Positions 26,336 to 35,018 of a DNA stretch of 64,000 nt are shown one piece after another. The position numbers and the translations under genes are program-made. Source of the DNA: Lentzea terrae (GTDB lineage Bacteria > Actinomycetota > Actinomycetes > Mycobacteriales > Pseudonocardiaceae); assembly GCF_003265345.1 (NCBI RefSeq), contig NZ_QFWW01000005.1, positions 1 through 64,000 of the forward strand, read 5' to 3'. The number at the start of each line of letters is the position of its first letter. The first letter of the stretch is position 1. The notes below the pieces were generated by a model. The model saw nothing but the letters and a program-made list of their open reading frames with translations. It ran no database searches and was not told the origin of the DNA.

Positions 26336-27828
26336 GCACCACCATCCCCCACTGGATCGACGGCGCCCGCACGACGGGGGTGTCGTCCCGCACGTCCGAC
26401 GTCTTCAACCCCGCCACCGGCGAGGTCGCCAAGCAGGTCGTGCTGGCCGAGCAGGCCGACGTCGACCTCGCGGTGGCGTCCGCGGTGAAGGCTGCGCAGT
26501 CCTGGTCGGAGTCGTCGCTGTCGACGCGGTCGCGGATCCTGTTCGCCTACCGCCACCTGCTGCACGAGGCGCGCAGCGAGCTCGCCGAGATCATCACGTC
26601 CGAGCACGGCAAGGTGCTGTCCGACGCCGCCGGTGAGGTGCAGCGCGGACTGGAGGTCGTCGAGTTCGCGTGCGGCATCCCGCAACTGCTGAAGGGCGAG
26701 CACTCCGAGCAGGTCTCGCGCGGGGTCGACGCGTACTCGCTGCGCCAGCCGCTCGGGGTGGTCGCGGGCATCACGCCGTTCAACTTCCCCGTCATGGTGC
26801 CGATGTGGATGTTCCCCATCGCCATCGCGACCGGGAACACGTTCGTGCTCAAGCCTTCCGAGCGCGACCCGTCCGCGTCCGTCCGGCTGGCCGAGCTGTT
26901 CCAGGAGGCCGGGCTGCCCGACGGCGTGCTGAACGTCCTGCAGGGCGACGCCTTCGCGGTCAACGCACTGCTCGACCACCCGGACGTCGCCGCGGCCTCG
27001 TTCGTCGGCTCGACGCCCATCGCTCGCCACGTCTACTCGCGCGGCACCGCGGCCGGCAAGCGCGTGCAGGCGTTGGGCGGCGCGAAGAACCACATGGTCG
27101 TGCTCCCGGACGCCGACCTCGACGTGGCCGCAGACGCCGCGGTTTCGGCCGGCTACGGCTCGGCCGGCGAGCGCTGCATGGCGATCTCCGTCGTGGTGGC
27201 CGTCGGCGAGACCGGTGACGAGCTCGTGTCGAAGATCGCCGCACGGACCCGCGACCTGCACCCGTCCGTGCTGCCCGGCACGAACCCGGACGCCCAGATG
27301 GGCCCGCTGGTGACCGGCGTGCACCGGGACAAGGTGCAGTCCTACGTGGACGCGGGCGAGGCAGCCGGCGCGACGCTGGTCGTCGACGGCCGCGGCCACG
27401 CCCCGGAGGGCCACGAGAACGGCTTCTGGCTCGCACCAACGCTCTTCGACCACGTCACGCGCGACATGGCGATCTACACCGACGAGATCTTCGGCCCGGT
27501 GCTGTCGGTCGTGCGCGTCGACACGTTCGAGGACGCCGTGGAACTGGTGAACGCCAACCAGTACGGCAACGGCACGGCCATCTACACCGGCGACGGCCTG
27601 GCCGCGCGCGAGTACCAGCGACGCGTGCACGTCGGCATGGTCGGCATCAACGTGCCGATCCCCGTGCCGATGGCCTACTACTCGTTCGGTGGCTGGAAAG
27701 ACTCGCTGTTCGGCGACACGCACGTGCACGGCGCTGAGGGCGTGAAGTTCTACACGCGCGCCAAGGCGATCACGGCGCGTTGGCCGCAGCAGCACGGCGT
27801 GAACCTGGGCTTCCCGACGCACGGTTGA
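26332..27828 (+). CDS. mmsA: CoA-acylating (methyl)malonate-semialdehyde dehydrogenase
   Basis: 498 residues, starting at a TTG (26332) that overlaps the lacI stop, supported by a strong AGGAGGA site at 26320-26326. Aldehyde dehydrogenase fold: PFNFPVMVPMWMFPIA, LKPSERDPS, GSTPIARHVY, ALGGAKNHMVVLPDADLD, and the catalytic Cys in AGERCMAIS. This is the MmsA/IolA subclass that releases CO2 and forms acetyl-CoA from malonate semialdehyde, the last inositol step. An iolA role is favoured by context, though valine catabolism is also possible. Confidence 0.93.
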   Translation: MSTTIPHWIDGARTTGVSSRTSDVFNPATGEVAKQVVLAEQADVDLAVASAVKAAQSWSESSLSTRSRILFAYRHLLHEARSELAEIITSEHGKVLSDAAGEVQRGLEVVEFACGIPQLLKGEHSEQVSRGVDAYSLRQPLGVVAGITPFNFPVMVPMWMFPIAIATGNTFVLKPSERDPSASVRLAELFQEAGLPDGVLNVLQGDAFAVNALLDHPDVAAASFVGSTPIARHVYSRGTAAGKRVQALGGAKNHMVVLPDADLDVAADAAVSAGYGSAGERCMAISVVVAVGETGDELVSKIAARTRDLHPSVLPGTNPDAQMGPLVTGVHRDKVQSYVDAGEAAGATLVVDGRGHAPEGHENGFWLAPTLFDHVTRDMAIYTDEIFGPVLSVVRVDTFEDAVELVNANQYGNGTAIYTGDGLAAREYQRRVHVGMVGINVPIPVPMAYYSFGGWKDSLFGDTHVHGAEGVKFYTRAKAITARWPQQHGVNLGFPTHG

Positions 27829-27840
27829 TCCGTTCAGCCC

Positions 27841-27883
27841 AACGGCCGCCCTGTCCGCATTCAGCGAACAGGGCGGCCGTTTC
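27841..27883 (+). terminator. Rho-independent terminator after mmsA
   Basis: AACGGCCGCCCTGT (27841-27854) pairs perfectly over 14 bases with ACAGGGCGGCCGTT (27868-27881) around a 13-base loop, followed by a short T run. Confidence 0.9.
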
Positions 27884-28151
27884 TATCTGGTACGAACCAA
27901 TCTTCCCTTGTTCAGCTCGCTGATCTGGTCCGATGAACTAAGCGAACGATTGTCCTGCTGGAATTCTCAGCGGTTCGCTGATCATGGAATATCGGCGCGC
28001 GGATCAGCGGTTCGACAAAGGTGCTGGACACGGCGGTAAGATCCGCGTTCACACAGTCGAACAACGCTTCCTTTCTTCGCGCGGGCCGAGCCGTTCGTTA
28101 CCGTCTTCGCCGGAAAGGAAGATGTACGCCTCAGCAGGAGGACCGAACACG
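27884..28151. other. Gene-free spacer with an 8-bp inverted repeat
   Basis: No gene seen. CGCTGATC (27976-27983) is the exact inverse of GATCAGCG (28002-28009), with CAGCGGTTCG also present twice directly (27968, 28005). These symmetric elements lie upstream of the small HTH gene and could be its operator (inference). The stretch is less GC-rich than its surroundings. Confidence 0.4.
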
Positions 28152-28514
28152 ATGTCGCCCAGCGAGGACGACAGTCCGTTCGCGACGGCATGCCGCGCCA
28201 CCACATGTGCCGAATTCGTCTGCGCGCTGAACCAGCTGCGCCTGTCGAGAGGATTGTCCTACCAGCAGGTGTCGGACCACGCCGGCGCCCACGTGCTGCC
28301 GAAGAGCAGCGCCCACGCCATGTGCACCTTGCGGTTCCCGAAGCGGGAGGACCAGCTCCGGGCGTTCCTCACCGGATGCGGGGAGCCTGCCGAGGCGCTC
28401 GACGGGTGGCTGGCGCAGTGGCGGCGCGTGACGGCCTCCCGCGCCAACAGGAGGCCGCACCCCGCTGCTCAGCTGGTCCAAAGCTCGGCCAGGGGTTTCT
28501 CACCACCGGAATAG
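28152..28514 (+). CDS. Small XRE-like HTH protein
   Basis: 120 residues from the ATG at 28152, with AGGAGG 10 bases upstream (an ATG at 28122 is an alternative). The middle is a helix-turn-helix: CAEFVCALNQLRLSRGLSY / QQVSDHAG, followed by a recognition-type helix and QLRAFLTGCGEP, W..QWRRV. The same layout recurs in the gene at 29130, so the two are paralogues. Function unknown beyond probable DNA binding. Confidence 0.7.
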   Translation: MSPSEDDSPFATACRATTCAEFVCALNQLRLSRGLSYQQVSDHAGAHVLPKSSAHAMCTLRFPKREDQLRAFLTGCGEPAEALDGWLAQWRRVTASRANRRPHPAAQLVQSSARGFSPPE

Positions 28515-28566
28515 CATTCCGGCACGTTCGCAACCCTAACGGTCCGCACCAGCGCCGACCAGACTG

Positions 28567-28584
28567 TTGGACGCCATTGGACGC
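28567..28584. repeat. Two TTGGACGC direct repeats, 10-bp spacing
   Basis: TTGGACGC occurs at 28567-28574 and 28577-28584, exactly one 10-bp step apart. Related copies follow at 28651-28690. These sit in the 355-base gap 28515-28869, which holds no gene. Confidence 0.6.
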
Positions 28585-28600
28585 GGTCAATACGACCAAT

Positions 28601-28617
28601 TGACCACAGCATGGTCA
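28601..28617. promoter_or_regulatory. TGACCA/TGGTCA hairpin in the repeat gap
   Basis: TGACCA (28601-28606) and TGGTCA (28612-28617) form a 6-bp stem with a 5-base loop. A longer partner, CCAATTGACCA at 28596-28606, is inversely matched 10 of 11 by TGGTCAGTTGG at 28644-28654. Confidence 0.4.
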
Positions 28618-28650
28618 GGGGCACCGGAAAAGGTGACAAAAACTGGTCAG

Positions 28651-28690
28651 TTGGACTTCGTTGGACGCAGCTGGACGCCGTTGCACGAGA
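28651..28690. repeat. Four tandem 10-bp TTGGACnnnn units
   Basis: Units begin at 28651 (TTGGACTTCG), 28661 (TTGGACGCAG), 28671 (CTGGACGCCG) and 28681 (TTGCACGAGA); another CTGGACGAC lies at 28702. The near-helical period puts all units on one DNA face, which fits cooperative binding of a regulator. Confidence 0.6.
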
Positions 28691-28869
28691 CATGAAAAAA
28701 CCTGGACGACGTTCCAGTTGGCAATCACCCGAGTGAGTGACAGGATCGTGCCGAAGCCGTTATGTCGCGGGTCCCGCGGCAACGCCAATTGCCCGCACGG
28801 ACGCTTTCCCCACATCCGGCTTTCCGTTGTCCGCAAACCAGCTGGTCCGTCCCCCTTCCAGGAGTTCGC

Positions 28870-29133
28870 ATGACCACCACCCCCTACAACGGGGCTTTGC
28901 ACCCGCGCCGGCGTTGCTCCAGCTCCGCCACCGGCACCGTCCTGCTGGCGGTGACCGCGTTCCTCTTCACCGGCTGGATGCTCGCGCAGGGGCACTCGCC
29001 GGTCGTCGCCGTCGCCACGACCGGCGCTGTGCTGGCCGTGACCACCACGCTGAGCCGCAGCCGGCCGTTCAGCGCGCGGTTCGGCCCGCTGCCGCCCGCC
29101 ACGACGGTGATCTGGCAGGACGACGAGCGATGA
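28870..29133 (+). CDS. Small two-helix membrane protein
   Basis: 87 residues from the ATG at 28870 (CAGGAG 5 bases upstream). A short polar N-terminus is followed by two hydrophobic helices (about residues 22-37, VLLAVTAFLFTGWMLA, and 42-57, PVVAVATTGAVLAVTT). The tail is basic then acidic. The stop overlaps the downstream HTH gene (ATGA), so the two are coupled. No family recognised; a membrane partner for the regulator is possible. Confidence 0.6.
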   Translation: MTTTPYNGALHPRRRCSSSATGTVLLAVTAFLFTGWMLAQGHSPVVAVATTGAVLAVTTTLSRSRPFSARFGPLPPATTVIWQDDER

Positions 29134-29639
29134 CCTACCCGGAGGGCGACCCGCTCGAACGCCTGAACCGGCTCTGGTCACAGCTGCTGCTCGGACTGTC
29201 CCGGCCCGGGCGGCGTGCTGAGGCTCTGGCGGCCTACCGCGAGGTGCACGTGATCCTCCAGGCGGAACTCGGCATCGACGCCGAGCCCGGGTTGCCGTTG
29301 ATCGCGACGACGACCGCGGAGCTGAGGGCGGCAACGGCGGCCGAGTTCATCGATCTGCTGCGGCTGATCCACGCGCGGTCCGGGCTGACCCTGCCGGAGG
29401 TCCACCGCCGGGCAGGGCAGGTGTTGCCGCGCAGCCAGGTCTACTCGTTGCTGAAGCGCGGGAAGCTGCCGACCAAGCCGGACCAGGTGCGGACGTTCGT
29501 GTCGATCTGCGGACTGCCAGAGCCGCAGGTGGCGCGGGTGATGGAACTGTGGGCGACGCTGCGCGAGCAGACCGAGCTGGCGGTCAGCGAGCCGGGGAAC
29601 GAGAAACCCTTCGCCATCCTGATCGTGCGCAGTGCATGA
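29130..29639 (+). CDS. BTAD-remnant plus XRE-like HTH regulator
   Basis: 169 residues from the ATG at 29130. Residues 1-50 resemble the last two helical repeats of a bacterial transcriptional activator domain (LNRLWSQLLLGLSRPGRRAE, ALAAYREVHVILQAELGID), as in SARP regulators. Residues about 65-150 are an HTH domain paralogous to the protein at 28152 (AEFIDLLRLIHARSGLTL, AGQVLPRSQ, QVRTFVSICGLPEPQ). The SARP DNA-binding domain and most of BTAD are missing, so this is a fusion or remnant. It probably binds DNA through the HTH. Strong terminator follows. Confidence 0.7.
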   Translation: MTYPEGDPLERLNRLWSQLLLGLSRPGRRAEALAAYREVHVILQAELGIDAEPGLPLIATTTAELRAATAAEFIDLLRLIHARSGLTLPEVHRRAGQVLPRSQVYSLLKRGKLPTKPDQVRTFVSICGLPEPQVARVMELWATLREQTELAVSEPGNEKPFAILIVRSA

Positions 29640-29670
29640 GAAAGCCCCCGCCGGGAGAGCGGGGGCTTTC
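29640..29670. terminator. Bidirectional terminator between the HTH gene and tctA
   Basis: GAAAGCCCCCGC (29640-29651) pairs with GCGGGGGCTTTC (29659-29670) over 12 bases with a 7-base loop, between convergent genes. Confidence 0.9.
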
Positions 29671-29682
29671 GCACGAACGCGA

Positions 29683-31200
29683 TCAGGCGTCGACCTTCTC
29701 GCGTTCGACCTCAGAAGCCGCGGGGGGAGTCGGCTTCGGCAGGAACTTCTTGATCAGCGGGAAGAACACGATGATCAGCACCACGACGTACACGATGATC
29801 GCCATCGGGCTGTTGACCAGGCCGGTCAGCGAGCCGTCGGAGAGCTGCAACGAGCGGCGCATCTGCTGTTCCGCGGCCGGGCCGAGGATCACGCCGATGA
29901 TCGCGGGCAGCACCGGCAGGCCGTAGCGGCGCATGCCGAAGCCCAGCAGGCCGATCACGAACATCAGCAGCAGGTCGAAGATGTCCGCGTTCACCGCGTA
30001 GGCGCCGACCGATGCGAAGAACAGGATGCCCGCGTAGAGGTACGGCCGCGGGATGCGCAGCAGCTTCGCCCACAACGGTGCCAGCGGCAGGTTGAGCACC
30101 AGCAGCAGCGTCAGGCCGATGAACAGCGACGCGATCAACGCCCACACCAGGCCGGACTCGCGCTGGAACAGCAGCGGGCCGGGCTGGATGCCGTACTGCT
30201 GGAACGCCGCGAGCATGACGGCCGCGACCGCCGTGGTGGGCAGGCCCAGCGTCAGCATCGTGACCAGGGTGCCCGCGGCAGAAGCTGAAGCCGTCGACTC
30301 CGGTCCCGCCACACCCTCGATCGCACCCTTGCCGAACTCGTCCTTGTGCTTCGACAGCCGCTTCTCCGTCACGTACGACAGGAAGGTCGGGATCTCCGCG
30401 CCGCCGGCCGGGATCGCGCCGAACGGGAACCCGATCGCCGGACCGCGCAGCCACGGCTTCCAGGTGCGCTTGAGGTCGGCGCGCGACAGCCACGGGCGGC
30501 CGACCGGGATCGGCTCGAACGGCTTGCGGCGCAGGTGGGCGGCGACCCACAGGGCCTCGCCGACCGCGAACAGCGCCACCGCGACCACGACGATGTCGAT
30601 GCCGTCGGCCAGGTGCAGCGAGCCGAACGTCAGGCGCTGCTGACCGGTCATCTCGTCGAGGCCGACCAGGCCCAGGGTCAGACCGATGAGCAGCGACGCG
30701 ACACCGCGGATCCGCGAGGCGCCAAGCACCGAGGTCACCGCGATGAACGCCAGCACCATGATCGCGAACAGGTCCGGCGCGCCGATGTCGACGGCGTGCT
30801 TGGCCACGAACGGTGCCAGCAGGACGATCAGGAGCGTGCCGATGATGCCGCCGGTGAAGTGGCCGATCGCAGCGGCGGCAAGCGCTTGCGCACCACGACC
30901 CTTGCGGGCCATGGGATTGCCTTCGAACGCGGCCACGACCGCCGCGCTCTCACCCGGTGTGTTCAGCAGGATCGACGTCGTCGAGCCACCGAACATGCCG
31001 CCGTAGTAGATGCCCGCGAACATGATGAACGCGCCGGTCGGCTCCATGCCGTAGGTGACGGGCAGCAGCAGCGCCACCGCCATCGCCGGACCGATGCCCG
31101 GCAGCACGCCGATCGCGGTGCCCAGCAGCACGCCGATCGCCGCGAGCAGCAGGTGTGTCGGAGTCAGCGCGGTCGCAAAGCCGTTGAGCAGTTGCTCCAC
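29683..31200 (-). CDS. tctA: Tripartite tricarboxylate transporter, large permease TctA
   Basis: 505 residues with about 12 membrane helices. The TctA signatures are the N-terminal [17 protein letters not shown] loop, [20 protein letters not shown], the second repeat [17 protein letters not shown], and a late [14 protein letters not shown] loop, all glycine-rich re-entrant elements. It is the ion-driven channel subunit for citrate or another tricarboxylate. Adjacent to tctB with no gap; last gene of the tctCBA operon. Confidence 0.95.
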   Translation of the reverse strand: MEQLLNGFATALTPTHLLLAAIGVLLGTAIGVLPGIGPAMAVALLLPVTYGMEPTGAFIMFAGIYYGGMFGGSTTSILLNTPGESAAVVAAFEGNPMARKGRGAQALAAAAIGHFTGGIIGTLLIVLLAPFVAKHAVDIGAPDLFAIMVLAFIAVTSVLGASRIRGVASLLIGLTLGLVGLDEMTGQQRLTFGSLHLADGIDIVVVAVALFAVGEALWVAAHLRRKPFEPIPVGRPWLSRADLKRTWKPWLRGPAIGFPFGAIPAGGAEIPTFLSYVTEKRLSKHKDEFGKGAIEGVAGPESTASASAAGTLVTMLTLGLPTTAVAAVMLAAFQQYGIQPGPLLFQRESGLVWALIASLFIGLTLLLVLNLPLAPLWAKLLRIPRPYLYAGILFFASVGAYAVNADIFDLLLMFVIGLLGFGMRRYGLPVLPAIIGVILGPAAEQQMRRSLQLSDGSLTGLVNSPMAIIVYVVVLIIVFFPLIKKFLPKPTPPAASEVEREKVDA

Positions 31201-31719
31201 CTAGAACACCTCCATCAACGGGCCACCGGGGAGCGGGACGCCGAGCAGGTTGTTGAAGATCACGAACGTCAGGATCGACAGGCCGGCCGCGAGCAACGGA
31301 TCCCGCACGTACGCGCGGCTGCCGAGCGCGTAAGCCGCTCCCCAGAACAGGATCGCGCCGGAGATCGGGAACCCGACCACGCCGATCAGCGCGGCGTTCG
31401 CGAGGAACGCACCGCACAGCAGCAGCACCGTGCGCCAGTCGGCCGGCGCGTTCAGGTCGACGTCCTCGCCGGCCTCCGCCTCGCCGCGGCCGCCGCGCAG
31501 CACGTCCCTGGCCAACAGCACGGCGACGACCAGCAGCAGCGAGCCGACCAGGATCGGCACCGCCTTCGGGCCGACCGGGCCGCGCTGGGCGAAGTCGGTG
31601 GGGATGCGCAGCGCGTCGGTCAGCACCAGCACGCCGAGCACCACCAGCAGAGCGCAGATGCCCAGCTCAGAGTGTTCCCGCAGCCAGGACTTCGACTGCG
31701 CCGGAGTCTCGGTCGTCAT
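31201..31719 (-). CDS. tctB: Tripartite tricarboxylate transporter, small permease TctB
   Basis: 172 residues from the ATG at 31719 (overlapping the tctC stop); the frame upstream is shadow. Four hydrophobic helices in the TctB pattern ([23 protein letters not shown]-type; the last around [13 protein letters not shown]). [12 protein letters not shown] at the end is a family marker. It pairs with TctA in the membrane. Confidence 0.92.
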   Translation of the reverse strand: MTTETPAQSKSWLREHSELGICALLVVLGVLVLTDALRIPTDFAQRGPVGPKAVPILVGSLLLVVAVLLARDVLRGGRGEAEAGEDVDLNAPADWRTVLLLCGAFLANAALIGVVGFPISGAILFWGAAYALGSRAYVRDPLLAAGLSILTFVIFNNLLGVPLPGGPLMEVF

Positions 31720-32702
31720 GCCAGCCCCAAGTCCTTCAGCACCGTTGCCACCCGCTTGTTCTCGTTTTCCAGGAAGGTCTTGAACTGGTCTCCCGGTGCG
31801 AAGGCGTCGGTCCAGCCGTTGCGCTGCAACGCCTCTGCCCACTGCGGCGTCTTCTGCATCCGCTGCAGCAGGTCGACCAGCTTGTCGCGGTCGGTCTGGG
31901 TGATGCCGGGAGGAGCCACGATGCCGCGCCAGTTCGTGAACTCGACGTCCACACCGGATTCCTTGAGCGTCGGCGCGTCGATGCCCGCGATGCGGTCCTT
32001 GCTGGTCACCGCGAGCACCCGCAACGTGCCGGCCTGGATCTGGTCGCGGTACTCCCCGACACCGGAGACACCGAACGCGATCTTGCCGCCGAGCACCGAG
32101 GCGAGCAGTTCTCCGCCGCCGTCGTAGGGGACGTAGCGAACGTCCTTGGGCGCGAGGCCGACCGCCTTGGCGATCAGCATCGGTGCCAGGTGGTCGGGTC
32201 CGCCGGGCGCGGAGCCGCCGCCGACCTGCACGGTTCCCGGGCTTGCCTTCCACGCGTCCACAAGTTGTTGCATGGACGTGTACGGCGAGTCCTTGGGCAC
32301 CACGACGATGTCCGGTTCCTCGATCAGCTTCGCGATCGGGGTCGTGTCCAGCAGCGAGTTCGGCGACTTGTTCGTGTACACCGCGCCCACGACGCCGAGA
32401 CCCATCGACATGATCAGCTTGCCGTTGCCGCGCTCACCGACCGTGCGGCCGAGCCCGACCGTGCCACCCGCGCCGGGGAGGTTGAACACCTCGGCGTTGC
32501 GCAGCAGGTCAGCGTCCTCCATGGCCTTCGCCGCGGTGCGGGCCGTGATGTCGTACCCGCCGCCGGGCTGGTTCGGCACCAGCACCCGCAACGACCGCAC
32601 CTGGCTGGTCTCGCCGCTGTCCGCACCCGGCGTCAGCAGCGGTGGCACCAGCAGGACGGCGAGCAACGCCGTCGCCACCGCCACCCACACCTTCACCGAC
32701 AC
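31716..32702 (-). CDS. tctC: Tripartite tricarboxylate transporter substrate-binding protein TctC
   Basis: 328 residues, GTG start. An N-terminal membrane anchor or uncleaved signal (VWVAVATALLAVLLVPPLL) precedes the binding domain, which has the TctC marks VPNQPGGGYDITAR, FNLPGAGGTVGL, and VGGGSAPGGPDHLAP. There is no lipobox Cys. The binding protein delivers a carboxylate to TctAB. First gene of the operon, 112 bases from the divergent sensor kinase. Confidence 0.93.
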   Translation of the reverse strand: MSVKVWVAVATALLAVLLVPPLLTPGADSGETSQVRSLRVLVPNQPGGGYDITARTAAKAMEDADLLRNAEVFNLPGAGGTVGLGRTVGERGNGKLIMSMGLGVVGAVYTNKSPNSLLDTTPIAKLIEEPDIVVVPKDSPYTSMQQLVDAWKASPGTVQVGGGSAPGGPDHLAPMLIAKAVGLAPKDVRYVPYDGGGELLASVLGGKIAFGVSGVGEYRDQIQAGTLRVLAVTSKDRIAGIDAPTLKESGVDVEFTNWRGIVAPPGITQTDRDKLVDLLQRMQKTPQWAEALQRNGWTDAFAPGDQFKTFLENENKRVATVLKDLGLA

Positions 32703-32750
32703 TGTGATCCCCGCCTCTCATCCGCGTGGTTCGACATGTTGCTCTGGTGT

Positions 32751-32784
32751 AAACCTTGATGTCGCTCTTGCGCTTCTAAGGTTT
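32751..32784. promoter_or_regulatory. Inverted repeat in the tctC/sensor kinase gap
   Basis: AAACCTT (32751-32757) and AAGGTTT (32778-32784) are exact inverse copies 20 bases apart, centred in the 112-base divergent gap. A response-regulator binding site for both promoters is the simplest reading. Confidence 0.45.
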
Positions 32785-32814
32785 CTTTCGGTCTTTCTGG
32801 TCACGGGAGGTCTC

Positions 32815-34350
32815 ATGCGTCGCCGCCGTTCCCTGGCCAGCCAGCTCCTAGTGTGGCAACTCGTAGTCGTCACGTTGCTACTGTTCGCGGTCGGCGCGCT
32901 GACGGTCGTCCAGACGGGCAGCAACTTCCGCTCGAACGAGGAACGCCGGATGCTGTCCGTCGCGGAGACCGTGGCGGCGAACTCGCTGGTCCAGGAGCAG
33001 ATGGGCAACTGGCGGCTGCTGTCCGCGCCCGCCGAGACGGCCCGCAGCCTGTCCGGTGCCTCGTACGTGCTGATCCTCAACGACCGCCGGCTCGTGATCG
33101 CCTCGCCGGACCCTGCCCAGATCGGGTCCACTCTGGACACCAGGACCACCGCGCTCGAGGGCAGGTCCTGGACCGGCACGGTCCGCGACTCGATCGAGGC
33201 GCACGTGCCGGTGTTCGACCCGGTCAGCCGCAAGGTGAACGGGATGGTGATCGCGGGCGCGGAGGAACCGGGGATCTTCGCGGGCGCGCTGTCCGAGCCG
33301 GTCGACGCGCTGCGCTACCTGGCGATCGCGTTGCTCATCGGCGTGACCGGGTCGTTGCTGCTGGCCCGCCGGGTGAAGAACCAGACCCTCGGGCTGGAGC
33401 CGCACGAGATCACCGCGTTGGTCGAGAACCGCGAGGCGTTGCTGCACGGCATCAGGGAAGGCGTCGTCGGCCTCGACGCGCAGAACCGGATCACGCTGGT
33501 CAACGACCACGCGAGCGACCTGCTGGCGTTGCCGGAGGACGCGGTCGGCCGGTCGGTCGAGGAGCTGGAGCTCAACGAACGGCTGCGCGACGTGCTCACC
33601 GGGCGCGCGACCGGTGTCGACCAGCTGGTGCTGCGGCAGGGTGTCGTGCTCACGTTGAACCGCATGCCGATCGAGGGTGCCGGCGCGGTCGTGACGTTGC
33701 GAGATCGCACGGAACTCCTTGCGCTGCAACACGAACTGGACGCGTCACAGCACGCCACGGACACGTTGCGGGCGCAGGCGCACGAGTTCGCGAACCGGCT
33801 GCACACCATCGCCGGGCTGATCGCGCTGAAGGAGTACGACGAGGTCAGCAACTACATTCACCAGATCAGCTCGGCGCAGGACCAGTGGCGGACCGAGGTC
33901 AGCTCGCGGATCGGCGACCCGGCGGTGGCCGCGCTGCTGATCGCCAAGGCCTCGCTGGCCGCCGAACGCGGCACGGCGTTGCGCATGGAGCCGGACAGCG
34001 TGTTGGGACGCGTCGACGAAGCTTTGTCCGCGGATCTGGTGATGGTGCTGGGAAATCTCGTCGACAACGCGTTGGATGCACTGAGCTCGCTGAGTGCCAA
34101 CGGAGCCGGCAAGTGGATCGAGGTGGGTGTGATGCAGTTGGACGACGAGGTCCAGGTCGTGGTGCGCGACTCCGGTCCGGGAGTGGCACCGGAACTGGCG
34201 GAAGAGGTGTTCCGGCACGGGTTCACGACCAAGGCTGCCTCGCACGGCGAACGCGGCATCGGGCTCGCGCTGATCAGACGGGCGTGCCTGCGGCGCGGAG
34301 GTTCGGTGAGCGTGTCGGGATCCGTCTTCACCGCAAGGCTGCCCTGGTGA
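32815..34350 (+). CDS. CitA/DctS-like sensor histidine kinase
   Basis: 511 residues from the ATG at 32815, with GGGAGG upstream. A membrane helix (about 12-32), an extracytoplasmic Cache-like sensor (33-168), a second helix (about 172-190), a PAS domain (LLHGIREGVVGLDAQNRIT) and a SpoOB-type H-box with His323 (AQAHEFANRLHTI). The HATPase follows with N-box LGNLVDNALDAL, G1 DSGPGV and G2 GERGIGLAL. It senses a carboxylate outside the cell and phosphorylates the next gene's product. The divergent tctCBA operon supports citrate-like ligands. Confidence 0.92.
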   Translation: MRRRRSLASQLLVWQLVVVTLLLFAVGALTVVQTGSNFRSNEERRMLSVAETVAANSLVQEQMGNWRLLSAPAETARSLSGASYVLILNDRRLVIASPDPAQIGSTLDTRTTALEGRSWTGTVRDSIEAHVPVFDPVSRKVNGMVIAGAEEPGIFAGALSEPVDALRYLAIALLIGVTGSLLLARRVKNQTLGLEPHEITALVENREALLHGIREGVVGLDAQNRITLVNDHASDLLALPEDAVGRSVEELELNERLRDVLTGRATGVDQLVLRQGVVLTLNRMPIEGAGAVVTLRDRTELLALQHELDASQHATDTLRAQAHEFANRLHTIAGLIALKEYDEVSNYIHQISSAQDQWRTEVSSRIGDPAVAALLIAKASLAAERGTALRMEPDSVLGRVDEALSADLVMVLGNLVDNALDALSSLSANGAGKWIEVGVMQLDDEVQVVVRDSGPGVAPELAEEVFRHGFTTKAASHGERGIGLALIRRACLRRGGSVSVSGSVFTARLPW

Positions 34351-35018
34351 TCCGGGTGCTCGTCGTCGACGACGACTTCATGGTGGCCAAGGTGCACAGC
34401 GGTTACGTCGCGCGCACCGAGGGGTTCGAGGTGGTCGGGGTCGCACACACCGGCGGGGATGCGTTGCGGCAGGTGGCTTCGTTGAAACCCGACCTGGTGC
34501 TGCTCGACATCTACCTGCCAGACCAGAGCGGCCTGGAAGTGTTGAAGTCGTTGCGTGCCAACGAGAACGTGGACGTCATCGTGATCACGGCGGCGACCGA
34601 CGTCGAGACCGTGCGCAGTGCGATGCGCGGTGGTGTGCTGCACTACCTGATCAAGCCGTTCGACTACTCGGCACTGCGCGACCAGCTCGCGCACTTCGCG
34701 TCGCTGCACGAGAAGCTGCACCGGCTGGGTTCTGCCGGGCAGGCCGACGTTGACCAGGTCTTCGGGGCACGGCCGACTTCGAAACCGTTGCTGCCCAAGG
34801 GTTTGACGCCGGAGACCGCACGGCTGGTGGAAGGTGCGCTGCGGTCGCATCCGGACGGGCTGTCGGCGACGGAATGCGCGTCGTCGACCGGGGTGGCTCG
34901 GGTGAGTGCGCGGCGGTACCTGGAGCACTTCGTTTCCACGGGTCGCGCCGAGGTTCGGTTGCGCTACGGCGGAACCGGTCGTCCGGAACGGATTTACGCC
35001 CTAGTCCCAGGAGCCTGA
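34347..35018 (+). CDS. CitB/DctR-like response regulator
   Basis: 223 residues, GTG overlapping the kinase stop. Receiver domain with acidic pair VVDDD, phosphoacceptor Asp54 (LVLLDIYLP), Thr in VITAATD, and Lys in YLIKPFDY. The C-terminal half is the CitB-type HTH (GLSATECASSTGVARVSARRYLEH) with a wing. It should activate tctCBA when phosphorylated. The 3' end overlaps the convergent arfB by 18 bases. Confidence 0.92.
   Translation: MIRVLVVDDDFMVAKVHSGYVARTEGFEVVGVAHTGGDALRQVASLKPDLVLLDIYLPDQSGLEVLKSLRANENVDVIVITAATDVETVRSAMRGGVLHYLIKPFDYSALRDQLAHFASLHEKLHRLGSAGQADVDQVFGARPTSKPLLPKGLTPETARLVEGALRSHPDGLSATECASSTGVARVSARRYLEHFVSTGRAEVRLRYGGTGRPERIYALVPGA

Noticed and set aside
25924..27822. 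632-residue minus-strand open frame opposite mmsA
   Set aside because: Shadow of a high-GC gene; low-complexity Arg/His/Val-rich sequence and no domain.
27888..27899. TGGTACGAACCA as a second DasR site
   Set aside because: Only 4-bp arms and a centre unlike dre; no downstream chitin gene.
30346..32127. 593-residue plus-strand open frame over tctA/tctB
   Set aside because: Arg/Gln-rich antisense shadow; tctCBA is clearly coding on the other strand.
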